A stretch of 64,000 nt of DNA from Tieghemiomyces parasiticus (taxonomy: Eukaryota; Kickxellomycota; Dimargaritomycetes; Dimargaritales; Dimargaritaceae), in assembly GCA_027575765.1 (NCBI GenBank), contig JANBPT010000014.1, positions 1-64,000 on the forward strand. Direction: 5' to 3'. Positions 1-10,504 of this stretch are shown here, piece by piece. The position numbers and the translations under genes are program-made. Numbering within the stretch: the first letter of the stretch is position 1; every line of letters starts with the position of its first letter. The notes beneath the pieces were generated by a model, which saw nothing but the letters and a program-made list of their open reading frames with translations, was not told the origin of the DNA and did no database searches.

Positions 1-2492
1 TGCTGGTCCACAGCAAGCCCACCGGGGCACCACCCAGGCGCCACTGAGGAATATACACCCAGCCCTTCAGGTCACGGACAGCCAGCGTGCCTGTAGTGTC
101 ACCTAAATGGGCATAGAGCCACCCACACTGCGATCTTAGTGGCTGCCTAATTTGGGACAACCCCGCACCCGGACGCAATGGAGGAACCTCTGGCCCTCCC
201 AAAAGAATATGGAGTAGCAGCTGAGCCCCACGCCATCTCGGAGATGTTAAGCTACTAAGACGGCACCCTGCATCCCGCGCCCACAGGTTTTATCACCCCT
301 CAGTAAACTAATTTTATTAACATTTATTACCTATTAGGTCCTTCTCGGCGCCGGTGGGGCGAGTATCACATGCACAACTTTATCACCGCACTGCTCCGTT
401 GTTAACGGATCACTAGCGGATCGATGACTCCCCAACGCGAGCGCGTCGGTGATAAAGAGCGCTTGATATCTCTCAATAATATAAGCGCCCCCCCATTCAC
501 CGTTCAAGTCACCTGTCGCCCGCTTCCATGACACCCCTCACCTACACACCGCCCTCTGCACCTTCCCCCCACTTAAGAAAACTCCAACGACCTTATGTTT
601 TGATTCTTTACGTTGGACTTTTTTATCCCGTATTTACTTATACTCTATTTATACCAACGTTTCCTCCCGTTTCATTATTACTAATCCTTGTTTACAATAT
701 AGATGACACTAATTTTTTCGCGTCCGGTGATTCTTTAGCTCTCAGATACTGGCGCGATACATGGAATCTAGGAGCGGCTAAGGTGAGAAGCCGAACGGTT
801 AACCCCAACGTGGAATCGAACCATTACTCACTTTGTAGCTTATCCATTTTACCTCCTCACCATGTCCATTTCTACAGCTCCTTCCCCCACCCCCACTCAA
901 TGCGCCCACTATAGCGTACGGGTCGTCATTTATCAAGGTCATCGTAAGGGCCACAATGTATAGATTATTATGGTATCTAAAGTTTCTGTCGCATTGTGCT
1001 TGGTTGCTCCTTCCCACCACCACCGTCAACGGGTGGCTAGCTCACTTTCGTACGGGTCGCTACTCTCTTGGAGACGAGGCTTAGTATGACCGCCCGTTCT
1101 ATGATATGGGCGAACGTTACTGTGCACAAAACCTGTAGCTATTGGAGGCAAGCCCCCGAGTAACTGCTGAACAGCTAACCCATGCCTGCCGCACTCCTTC
1201 TACCACCATGCGAAAGGACCTGCGTAGGAACCTGGGGCTGGGTAGCCTCTCAACCGCTGGATCTCCCTTTACTTCACCAAAGACCTGCGTCGCCAGCAGG
1301 TACGTTTAGCTACCAATTCGCTGGAGGAGTTCAACGGAGCCCGTGGTTGGCTGCCGAACTTCATTGCCTCAGGTGGCGAGACTAGGGTATATTTTTAGGA
1401 TTCGCACTCTAATGCGAACTGCCAGAGGTTGTTCCCCAGAGGCAGATCTAGTCCCAATCCAAGGTCTACCAGGGCCATGTCATGCCCAAGGTTATGTTGG
1501 CAGTGTATTCGGTAGATGTGACCGGTTGTACCTGCGTGTTTAGTCCCTCGTGTGCTAAGGACACCAAACCCCACCAGACCCAATGTGAATTGCGGCCCAT
1601 ACTGTAGGACTAGGAAAAGGTTCACTGAAGTCGGGTCCGTCCCCCTCCGTAGTTCTAGCACAATAATGCATCTCAATGTCGAGCTGCGGTCACCCCTGCC
1701 ACTTTTTATAGTACCAGATGCCAAAATCCTCCAGATCTAATCTAGCCTCCCCACTCTGCGACTTCTGATCGTTTTGGGTTGCCAAATGGCTGCTGCGTGG
1801 TAAGAAGCTCACACGTTGGAGGTCGTTATGGACGCCTGGAAATTTGAGCTTACCAAGCCCCAACTAAGTGACTATAGAGTCCATTTTGGTAGCTGGCTAG
1901 GCAGAGCTCGCCAAGCTGTACAGAGTGATGACTACTATTTGAAATAAGCAGCATTTGGCTTTCAGATAACGTGGATCTTATGGACCTTCAATATAAAAGT
2001 AGATGTGCAGCGTTACCAGCCGTACGCAAACAGGGTCGGTAGAGAGAGTTCCGCACCCCCCCTTTTTACTCTACTACCGGACCAGGTCGCAATTTATGGA
2101 CCAGACCGATGCGACCCCATTGCTGCACCAAACCATTGATTGACTTGTACGCCTCACCTTGTTCCAAACCTGACTAGGGGTTACTAAATGATGATCTACT
2201 ACAGCAGGGCTGTGTGTGGGCTTGCGGGACTGATAGGCATTTTGCCACTTTGGAAATACCGAATCTTAACTGTCAGCCTGCTTCCCGCCGATAATTTGAG
2301 AGTAAAGGCCCCTCTGCGCATCAGCGTGTTGTTCTTATATTCACTCTACCAATATGGACCTGGTGAGCTAGGATAGCTCCTTTCAGCAAATCGGGTGATT
2401 AATTGGCAACCTAAAAAGGGGGTAAGTAGCTAACTCGGACAAAATAACATGCTAACATAGGCACAACCCTTACATATCTAGAGCCAGTCATA
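1..2492. other. Intergenic region, no supported gene
   Basis: No open frame here has recognisable homology or a convincing exon structure. Open frames are short, of mixed composition and lack splice context. On the minus strand the first ~117 bases are open and read plausibly as coding after an acceptor-like atttag, so the last exon of a gene running off the left edge cannot be excluded. The rest appears to be non-coding spacer, AT-richer than the genes to its right. Confidence 0.5.
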
Positions 2493-3371
2493 TCAAGGTT
2501 TCCAAAACTCATGAAGGGTCACGACCCCGGCCTCGATGAACCCGTGGTTCAGGTACAAGCGCCGAGCCTCGTCCACCGTCGTCTCGATAAAGACTTCGCT
2601 CTCCACTCCGGGCGATGGCCGGCATAGATAATCTAGCAGCGCCCCACCGACCCCCCTCCGCTGGTAGGCTGGATCAACCGCGAGACTCTGAATCAGACGT
2701 ACCGCCTTTCCGGCGGTCGTAACGACATCCGGGTGATAGGCCACACTCACACCTGCCAGTACGGGTGCAGTGTCGTCCACTTTCCCCGGCAAGGCGGACG
2801 AGTCGAGCTCACCTATCACCAGGGTAAAGATGGACGGGCGGTGTACCTGGGCGGTGAGCTTGGGTTCGATCCAGGCCGTGTCGTCCCTAGTGTCATAACC
2901 GAAAGCACGCGCAAAGACGACGGCACAGCGCGGCATGTCAGCCAGGGTGGCCGAGCGGACCCGGACCCCCCTGGGAGAAAGGTTCAGGGTTCCTGAAAGG
3001 TCATGCTGCAACAGTACTAAGGCCTCCTCGAGATGACCGGTCCATCCGTGGGCACTAGCCACGCCTGAGGCCTTACCGTGGGGGTCCAATGGGCCGTAGG
3101 TCACGAGTCGCGGAACGATACTGTGCGTCTGGTAGTGCCCCTCGGTCTGCCTAAAGGCCTCCTCGAGGATGTCGCTCGCGTCTGTAGTATAAAGAGACGC
3201 CGTTACATGACCCTGGTTGCTCTGGTGGTGGGTCGGGTTGGCTGCGTTAGTGTACAAAACACCCCAGGGCACTGGGGTGACCTCCGCGGCTAAACTCTGG
3301 CAGTAGGCCAGTGTCCAGGCCAAGTAAACCCGGAAAAGGTCGGTATTCACCGTCACAGTCGGGTTGGCCAT
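2493..3371 (-). CDS. GNAT-family N-acetyltransferase, single exon
   Basis: A 292-residue protein whose C-terminal half is a Gcn5-related N-acetyltransferase domain, which transfers acetyl from acetyl-CoA to an amine. The acetyl-CoA binding motif A is visible as SLAVDPAYQRRGVGGALLDY (pattern Q/R-x-x-G-x-G/A), and it is followed by a YLNHGF segment typical of GNAT motif B. The N-terminal ~130 residues have no family I recognise. The frame stays open 46 codons upstream, but the ATG at 3371 is preferred because the upstream residues are low-complexity and hydrophobic with no similarity. It is divergent from PIH1, with about 280 bp between the two start codons. The substrate cannot be read from the sequence. 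Confidence 0.8.
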   Translation of the reverse strand: MANPTVTVNTDLFRVYLAWTLAYCQSLAAEVTPVPWGVLYTNAANPTHHQSNQGHVTASLYTTDASDILEEAFRQTEGHYQTHSIVPRLVTYGPLDPHGKASGVASAHGWTGHLEEALVLLQHDLSGTLNLSPRGVRVRSATLADMPRCAVVFARAFGYDTRDDTAWIEPKLTAQVHRPSIFTLVIGELDSSALPGKVDDTAPVLAGVSVAYHPDVVTTAGKAVRLIQSLAVDPAYQRRGVGGALLDYLCRPSPGVESEVFIETTVDEARRLYLNHGFIEAGVVTLHEFWKP

Positions 3372-3652
3372 TGTAGTGCTAAGAGGTACGAAAAAAAAGG
3401 ATATCTCGTGGGAGAGAAGTGGGCTAGCGTGGAAGGGCAATACGGGAAGCGAAATGGCTGTAGTAGTAAAGGTATTATAGGGGAGCCCTGATTCCTCATG
3501 ACTGACCACCGCGGAATGGCTAGTTCCAGTGTAGAGTGGTGTCGGAATGAGAGCCCAACAGCCTCACTCTTCTGGAGAGTGATGCCATACGTAACTCTAT
3601 TTACCGCCTCGCTAACTTCAAGTTTTTCGGTTGCTAGCGCACTTTACACCAC

Positions 3653-5058
3653 ATGTCGTCCGCACTAACCAATCTACTTCGTCTTAATGACGACCCGTCG
3701 GTAAGAGGCGGCCGACCCTCTGGTGCCCAGGCGGTCGGGCTCCAAGCGACCCCGGGGTTCGCCTTCACCGTTACCAACGAGCACGAAGTCAACCTTCTCC
3801 CGACGTCCACCCGCAGTTCAACGGCCGCTGTGCTGACCCCTCAGACCCCGCTGCAGACCCGTTCCACTTCCCCCAGAGCCGATATCTACGAAACTGGCCG
3901 CCTCCAGCAGCGGTTTCCCCAGGGTCTCAAGGTCTACATCAACGTTACGAGTTCGGGCCGTATGCCGCCGCCCAGTACGGATTCAGAAACTGAGATCCAG
4001 AAGGCCATCCACGCCGATGTTTCCACGGTTTATCAAGTCCCGGTGTACTTGGGTCCGCCCGTAGATATCCAGGATCCCAATAACGGTAGGTGATCCCTCG
4101 CCCGTAGCGGGCTAGTGGTGGCCGCGGAGTACTCCTCGGACGAGCCGTGCCGGCAAAACGGGGCCGCTGCAGCTCAGCCCAACATTAACCGTCGGAATCA
4201 CGTACTCCTTGCCTCTACCTGGTCCACACCCAGAGTCCCGCCCGGCCGTCGTCCTGGACACCATTATCCACCCTCGTCCTCTTGACCGCGCTATGAAAGA
4301 CCCGGATTTCCGGCTGTACATTATCGAGCTCTGTATCGAATGGGTCGAGGAGCGAACCCAGATGCAGCTGAGTCGGCGTAAGTGGTACCCCCCGCGAAGC
4401 CTTGACGGGTTGACCTCGTCCAAAAGACGCGAGTACCTGCCACCTTGATTAAGCCGGACATCTCGGGGGTTCGACTGAGTATTCTCGTCAGACTAACCTG
4501 GTCGCCACCGAGACTTTGTCGCTACTCCCCTCTCCTTATTTTACTTGGCTCCGCAGACTTTCAGACCTGCCCGAAACCCTACATAGGGCCCTTACAGACA
4601 CATACGATCGACCTCCCAGCCCCTCGACCCATCGAGGAGCTCGGTGTGGGCACCTCCCGACCAAAGTCGCCGGCATCTCCCACCGCGGTCCGAGTCACCC
4701 CGCGGACGCGCTACCGCCGGGACAACCTCTGCGTTTTGGTGGTGGATCTGAGTCAATACAAGGTGAGAGCCGAGGCGTAACCCTCAGGCCGATCCGTAGA
4801 GGTGTTTACAGGGCTGCGCTCACTTTCTACCTACTAACCGTTAATGTACACTACACCACCCTTACCCTCACCCTCCCCCGACTCTCGAAATAGCCCGATC
4901 CAAAACACATAGCGGTCGAGGTGGGCCCGGAACAAGTGGTGGTAAAGCCCGGAACCGCCCGCGATCTGACCTTCCGCCACGGGCTTGCCGGTTTCAAACA
5001 GTACCGGGTGATATACGTCAAGGAAACGCGGCATCTCCATTGCATTCTCACCAAATAA
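3653..5058 (+). CDS. PIH1: PIH1 domain protein (Pih1/Nop17-like), R2TP complex subunit
   Basis: Four exons: 3653-4085, 4234-4377, 4557-4762 and 4894-5058, giving 315 aa; all three introns have GT-AG ends and keep frame. Residues ~88-200 form the PIH1 N-terminal domain (KVYINVTSSGRMPPPS, then VPVYLGPP, AVVLDTIIHP, DFRLYIIELCIEWVEE and PKPYIGPLQ). The last ~65 residues, from VLVVDLSQYKPD to RHLHCILTK, look like the CS-type beta-sandwich at the C-terminus of Pih1 proteins. Known role of the family: adaptor of the R2TP co-chaperone (with Rvb1/2, Tah1 and Hsp90) for assembling snoRNPs and PIKK kinases. The stop codon lies 73 bp from the stop of the convergent MSS1 gene and is embedded in an AATAAA hexamer. 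Confidence 0.85.
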
Positions 5059-5059
5059 A
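5054..5059 (+). terminator. AATAAA hexamer overlapping the PIH1 stop codon
   Basis: The TAA stop of PIH1 (5056-5058) is part of the sequence AATAAA. If it works as a poly(A) signal the 3' UTR would be extremely short, which would suit the close convergent neighbour. Function is inferred from the consensus only. Confidence 0.35.
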
Positions 5060-5131
5060 CAGGGGTTTACTGGTTCTCATTATGCAGCAAGCTACACCTT
5101 TGGTTGAGCCGCATATCTGATTCATTATGTG

Positions 5132-7882
5132 TCATTTCCCGATACAGAATTGACTAAATAGGGCATCCAGGATCTGCTCTACACCCGTCCGACCGGTGAG
5201 TTGACCGAGACAGTGGGCCGCGCGGCGCAGTTCTTCGGCGGCCAGGACGACGTCGGCCTCCTCCAGCTCGAGGAAATTCTCCAGCGCCTCCAAACACCCG
5301 CGGAGGTGTTGACGGTGGCGAATCTGGGTGATGCCCGGGTTGGCCAGATCCGCCGTGTCAAAGGCCGCACGGAGTCGCCCGGTCAGCCGGTCGAGGAGCG
5401 CGGTGAAACCATCCTGTGATAGACATGAAAGGGGTACCACGTGGCCGTCCCTGGCTAGTGGATGGTGCCGCGTGAGCTGCTCCAGGAGCCTCGGGCGAGC
5501 GGACGGCGGTACCAGGTCCCATTTGTTGAGCACAATCAAGTCGGGATTGACAGGCCACGCGGACGAGCTACCGGGAACCGGTCCGATGCCAATGTGCTGA
5601 AGGGTGGACGTTAGTCGATCAGTGGCCGCAGGGTGGCAAGAGACCTGGCCACCGTCCAGAAGCGCATGTGCGTCTACCAAGATCAGTCGGAGATCGGCCT
5701 GGGCAAGTCTGTCGGGTGGTATATAATTTGCGGGGCGCATATGAGCGAGGGGGTAATTAAGAAAGGATACGTCCGATAAAGTCCATGCGTGAACAAATAT
5801 GATCCCAACGGACACGGAAATTGGCCGTGAGGATGGTCGTCAGCCCTACCTTTCCTTGGCCCGTCGGACTCCTTCCATCTCGATGGTGTCGCCCGACTCA
5901 CGAATGCCGGCGGTGTCCGAAATAACCACCGGGTAGCCACCAATGTCCAGGGTGGACTCGATCACATCGCGCGTCGTTCCGGCCTGATCCGACACAATGG
6001 CCACCTGGCGCTGGGCTGTGAACACCGGTGTGGTCGTTAAGGTATCAAAGCGAAAGTGAGAGGAGGGGGGAGTGGTTAAATTGTGTGCCCTGGTGACTGT
6101 TCGCAGTTGGGAAGTGCCAAGGTCATTCGGATCAGAATAGAAGGGTTGTCGACCAAAAAATTGTAGAGCTATCTGCCTTACCTAGTAGGTTTAGGAAGCT
6201 GCTTTTACCCGCGTTGGGCGGGCCAGCAATGGCCAGGTGAATACCCGTACGGACAATCTCCCCCCGACGGTTATCGGCCAGATGTCCACGAAGTTCCTCG
6301 GCGAGTTGGTAGACGGAGTCACGGACTGGCGATTTTAGGGAAGGAGAGGGAAGGTGGAAAAGAGATTACAACCTGTTGGTTAGGCCACTACGATGCAATG
6401 CGCAAAAATCGCGGGTAGCTTAGACTTCCGGGTCGGGATAGGGTTACAGGCCCACGTACCTTGGGCGTACACGCCTTCTTCAATATTCTCGTCCTCGCCA
6501 AAGTCGATGACCGCTTCGACCAAGGCAAGAGACCGGACCATCGATGTACGCCACCTTTCGCACAGCTTGTATAGAGCACCCTAGAACGGGGTTAAAACAA
6601 TGCGGTGGTTTAAATTAAAATTAGCTTTGCGCCACCACGTTTACATATATATTTTTCCTGGGCGGTGTGCACGGTGGGCACATTGTGTAGATGTCTCGCT
6701 GCGGACACTACGCCCCGTAACTCACCTCCGCCTGGCGCAGAGCCTGTTTGCGTTGGACCTCGGTTTCCGCGCTAAGAAGGTCAGCCAGTCCCTCCAGGGA
6801 TGTCAGGTCCAGTTTATCATTGTCGAACGCTCTGTGAAGAAGGATATGATGGACGCGGGAACATGGGGCTGCGAATGGTTACCAGGGAGACGCGCATCCC
6901 ATATAATACAGAGCATATTTCGGGGTCTATCCGTATTCGCGCGTCGAACCGAGCCTGGTTTACAAGACACTAACCTGCGTGAAAATTCGCCTTTGTCAGC
7001 CATACGGAACTGGGGGAGCGATGCCAAGGCGTCCAAAGCGGCCCGGACGACGGCCACCCCGCCGTGGGTGTGTAATTCAGCGACGTCCTCGCCCGTATAG
7101 CTATGGGGGCCTAGCATAGCGGACAACGGTGTACGCCACAGGTTCAGTTGGAATAATAATAGTAATGATAGGCGCCCCATGTGTTAAGCTTTGTCTATTA
7201 GCAAGTGGCTATAGCGAAGGTAAGATCGCACTCTGCCGTTGCAATACTACCGCGGACCGCTGGCATTGGCGTCATCTTACCTTGGAAAAAAATGACGAGA
7301 GCGTGGTCCAACGTGTCGCCCGTAGTGGGGTGCACTAGAGTACGGATGGCGGCACGCCGGGGCTTGGGTAGGTCAGCCGGCAACTCACTATGGCGGCGGC
7401 GGGTCATCCTGTGCAGGCACTGTAAAAGATGAGAAGGTGTGAGGTTGCACCATATAGTAAGTCGAACGTATGCTATGAAAGACGGTCAGTCAAGCCTAGC
7501 AAAACGACTCCAGCTGGGCTCCCTCTAGGTTTCCGAGTATACCGAGCAGTAATATATAGCGACCACCTACCTCTTTGACACCAGGTCCGGAGACCCGGAT
7601 CACCGCCACGCCGGCCTTACCCGCTCCCGACGAAAGGGCGAAGATGGTGTCGCGGGCTAGGGTTTGGTCCGGCGATTCGGACGGGCTAAAGGGACTGGCT
7701 ACCATTCCAAGGCTCCTCCGACAGCTCCCAGTGCGAAGGGCTTGACGATCGGTTGGTAAGTAAGGCAACTGCCTTGTTCGTCCAACTGACAAGGGCGACG
7801 CCAACTGAGTTGATCCTTGATTCAACCCGAAGGACCGCGACCGCCCCGACCTGAATAGCCTGGTGAGCGTGAGACGCTGCAT
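5132..7882 (-). CDS. MSS1: Mitochondrial tRNA-modification GTPase MSS1 (MnmE/TrmE family)
   Basis: Eight exons on the minus strand: 7882-7571, 7419-7281, 7110-6975, 6831-6726, 6580-6460, 6325-6182, 6015-5850 and 5708-5132. All seven introns (134-170 nt) are GT-AG and in frame, giving 566 aa. The start at 7882 gives an arginine-rich mitochondrial presequence ([19 protein letters not shown]). The N-terminal tetrahydrofolate-binding domain has [17 protein letters not shown] and [16 protein letters not shown]. The G domain has P-loop GPPNAGKSS (306-314), AGTTRD, DTAG and NKWDL. The protein ends in the invariant FCIGK, whose Cys is C563. The family, with MTO1, adds a carboxymethylaminomethyl-type group to the wobble uridine of mitochondrial tRNAs. 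Exon junctions fall cleanly within conserved motifs, so the model is well supported. Confidence 0.9.
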
Positions 7883-8440
7883 TTTAAGGCGTTCCTTGGG
7901 GGTCCTGGTAAGACGACGGCAGGCCCTGGTTGTCGTGGAGGGCGCTCTTAACGAATACACCAACCGGGAGCGTTGCAAGCCGGGGAGTTCTTAGTATGGA
8001 GGTAGAGTGGGTAGGTAATCACCAGGGTGTTTGAACTCAATCTGGGCCCCGTTAGTGATGTAGAAGGAGTAGGGGAAAGCATTGGCTACCATTCTATTGG
8101 CACCCTCTAGACCTGGTGAAAAGTAAGTGTATGGCATGCGGTCCAGTCAAAAATGGGGCACAGATCTGGTTGGCCACTCCGCTGTGCCGGTTGAGCCAAG
8201 TAGGAGGAGAGGGGGTTAAGTGGGAATGGGTGATGAACCATGCAGGTCCCACGAGCCTATGGTTGGGCGCGGATGTCTGGCCATGAGGGCGGGTAGGCAT
8301 CCCCACATTGATCCTCCCCCGTTACCAGTGGGCACTGGTCTAATCTCATTCCGCCACATGTTTTATCCATCTTACCTTACTACCCCTTTTAGCTAGTTAC
8401 ACATCCCCTCCCGACTTCCTCTCTGCCGATACATCTCAAC
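7883..8440. promoter_or_regulatory. Shared divergent promoter region between MSS1 and the Mic12-like gene
   Basis: This 558-bp spacer separates the start codons of two divergent genes, both predicted mitochondrial. No clear TATA box was seen on either side. A bidirectional promoter is inferred from arrangement only. Confidence 0.35.
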
Positions 8441-8975
8441 ATGGCCGCTTCTCGTTCCGGTGCATTCCTGGGTGGTCTCCTGGTCGCCGCGGGCACCTAC
8501 TATGCCATCACCACGAATGTTCTCGGCAAGCTCGAGCGGAGCCGGGCCACCCTGATCCAGGCCAACTCTAATCTACGCCGGGCCACCAACACCGAGGAAG
8601 CGGTAAGTACCCCACCCTTCGTTTTCGACGGCTGCAGGAGCTAGGGGCCCCAATGCGGTGAGCAGGGTTCTAAACTAACTGCTTGGATTGCGCCGCATTC
8701 AACCCGCAACCTCTCTCCACGTCCTCTACCTACTACCGTAGGATGTCGAAGCGCAGACTGCGTCCTCCGACGCCAAGGGCCAGGGTGATATTCCCCGCAT
8801 CCTCACCATTTACCACGAGGAGAAGGACCGTATGCAGCACAGCATAATACCCCGGGCCAAGGACACCTGGAACCAGCAACTGCTCCGCCTGGCCAGCCGC
8901 GTCCACGCCACCCAGCAGGACGTCACCGAGTGGATCTGGGGTCGTGTGGAAGGGCCAGGCGACAAAAAGCAGTAA
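8441..8975 (+). CDS. MICOS subunit Mic12/Aim5-like mitochondrial inner-membrane protein
   Basis: Two exons, 8441-8602 and 8742-8975, give 131 aa; the 139-nt intron has a GTAAGT donor and a cctactaccgtag acceptor, phase 0. A glycine-rich membrane segment lies at residues ~7-25 (GAFLGGLLVAAGTYYAITTN), followed by a hydrophilic region with a KDTWNQQLLRLA segment and a tryptophan-rich end (VTEWIWGRVEG). Size, a single N-terminal glycine-rich membrane span and a conserved W-N pair fit the Mic12/Aim5 (QIL1-like) family, which joins the Mic60 and Mic10 modules at cristae junctions. Similarity in this family is weak, so the assignment is tentative. The gene is divergent from MSS1 and convergent with cysteine dioxygenase. 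An AATAAA lies 58 bp after the stop. Confidence 0.6.
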
Positions 8976-9399
8976 CTGGTCGAATCGGCCACTACTGGCG
9001 ATTCCGCATGAAAGGAGCGGGTCACTATTTAGAATAAAGAAAAGGGCGCTGCCACACTGGGTGTTATACCGAGCGATGTTCCTGGGTGACTGATGCAGCT
9101 GTTAGGGAGGCACCTCTGGGAGTGCCGCCGTACTTCCCATGGCCACAGTTCCGCACCATTGACTAAAGGACATGTAGGTGGATAGTTTATTCAATAGTGG
9201 GGCCATATGTAGGCGCAAGGACTGGAGATGCTAGTAGGGTCGGCCATGAGCAGCCATGAATTGTCGAGTAGGGCTAAAGCGTACAATGTATCGAGTGCCA
9301 ATAGCAGCAGGGTACAGATAAAGGGAAAATAGAGTAGAATACATATTGGGGTAGGGGGAGAGGGGCGTCGAATTGACCTGGTGGCTACTACACAGTGAC
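8976..9399. other. Convergent 3' spacer between the Mic12-like gene and cysteine dioxygenase
   Basis: This stretch holds an AATAAA on the plus strand (9033) and one on the minus strand (TTTATT at 9186-9191, about 210 bp after the dioxygenase stop). I see no coding potential. Confidence 0.5.
9033..9038 (+). terminator. Putative poly(A) signal of the Mic12-like gene
   Basis: AATAAA in the correct strand 58 bp after the stop codon. Consensus match only. Confidence 0.4.
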
Positions 9400-10302
9400 C
9401 TAACGGTCGAGTGGGGCCTGTTTGACACCGTAGCGCGAATGGAAAGTGGTGCAGGCGCTGGCCCGAGCGGTGCCCGTGATCTCGTTGAAGGACCGGCAAT
9501 ACTTGATGGGTGGGGTGTACAGGTGGAGAGAGAGGGAGCCCTGGGTCGGTAGGGCGTTTCCGACGCGGTGGAGGCCGATTCGGTCGTGTATGTAGGTCAC
9601 AGCGTCGGTGGCCAGGTGGGTCTCCTTCTGAATGCATAGCGGCCCCTGGGCTTCCCCGTCACTGTCGGAGTGGGCGTCCGGGCCGGGACTCGTTACCACG
9701 GCTGCCGGCCAGTGGTACTGGGTCTCGGTCAGGGTACCATCCAGCACCTTCATGACGCAGTGACTGTGCGAGTGGTCGTGAACGGGACTGGTAGTGGAAT
9801 ACAGCGGAAATAGGGAAGCGGTCAGAAAAAACTGGAAGGTGAGGACAGATTGATACAACCAGTCGGAAAGCGGCGAGACTACGGTATGGGGCGAGTCGCC
9901 CAAGGCAGTGGCTTACCTCGCTTGTCCAGGGCCCCAGGCCAAGATGAGCAGGTTGAACTTGCCGTTCCCATCGTCGACCAGGTTACGGGTATATCGGTAC
10001 CGGTCAAAATGGGCATACTGCCGCCAGTCGTCCGGGTTAGACCGGTAGCACTCCATGAGGGCCTGGATGCGGCCAACGTTGACATGGTCGGAGTCCAGAC
10101 CGCCGTCACCAAGCTCGTAATGGATGGCGCGCACGAGAAAAGTCAGGTCGAAGGTGAAGGGGAGCGGTTTGGGTGAGCGCAGCAGGACCATGAGGCGCTG
10201 GAGCTGGCGCTCACGGTTATCCGCATCCGAGGGTAAGGTGTGGCGGCTACAGTAGGGCATATGGCACGGCACCGCACTGAAAGATGTGAGCTGGTTAAAC
10301 AT
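9400..10302 (-). CDS. CDO1: Cysteine dioxygenase type I
   Basis: Two exons, 10302-9917 and 9787-9400, give 257 aa; the 129-nt intron is GT-AG and splits a serine codon within GPGQA-S-PVHDH. The enzyme is a cupin that oxidises L-cysteine to cysteine sulfinate using Fe(II) and O2. Key residues are present: the substrate-binding arginine region [12 protein letters not shown], iron ligands H132 and H134 in [10 protein letters not shown], the cysteine C139 that forms the thioether crosslink in the mammalian enzyme, the third histidine in LHRVGN, and the partner tyrosine in [14 protein letters not shown] and TTFHSRYG complete the C-terminal signature. It is longer than the ~200-residue mammalian enzyme because of extra N-terminal and linker residues. 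A TATATAAA lies about 200 bp upstream. Confidence 0.92.
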
Positions 10303-10496
10303 GATGAGCAGGGCGGCAGAGACAGGAAGAGAAGGAGGAAGGAAGAGCGTGGAGAGGGACAGGCAGGGTGCGAGCGAATCCGGTAGCGTGTAGGAGATAA
10401 ATTATTGACGAATAAAAAAAAACAAGTCACAAGAGAGGTCGGGGCTCTGATGGTATTATATTGAGCCGAAAGTCGGGAGGGGGGGCCCGTTGCGGA

Positions 10497-10504
10497 TTTA
10501 TATA
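10497..10504 (-). promoter_or_regulatory. TATA-like box upstream of cysteine dioxygenase
   Basis: On the minus strand the sequence reads TATATAAA, about 195 bp upstream of the start codon at 10302. It fits a core promoter element if the 5' UTR is ~160 nt. Consensus match only. Confidence 0.35.

Noticed and set aside
780..850. Possible tRNA T-arm (ggttcgattcc on the minus strand)
   Set aside because: The flanking stem does not pair and no matching acceptor or anticodon arm could be folded.
528..914. 128-codon plus-strand open frame
   Set aside because: Composition is AT-rich and hydrophobic by chance, no motif, no splice context, and codon use differs from the clear genes nearby.
2733..3293. 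Plus-strand open frames opposite the acetyltransferase
   Set aside because: They are shadows of the GC-rich GNAT coding strand, which has recognisable motifs.
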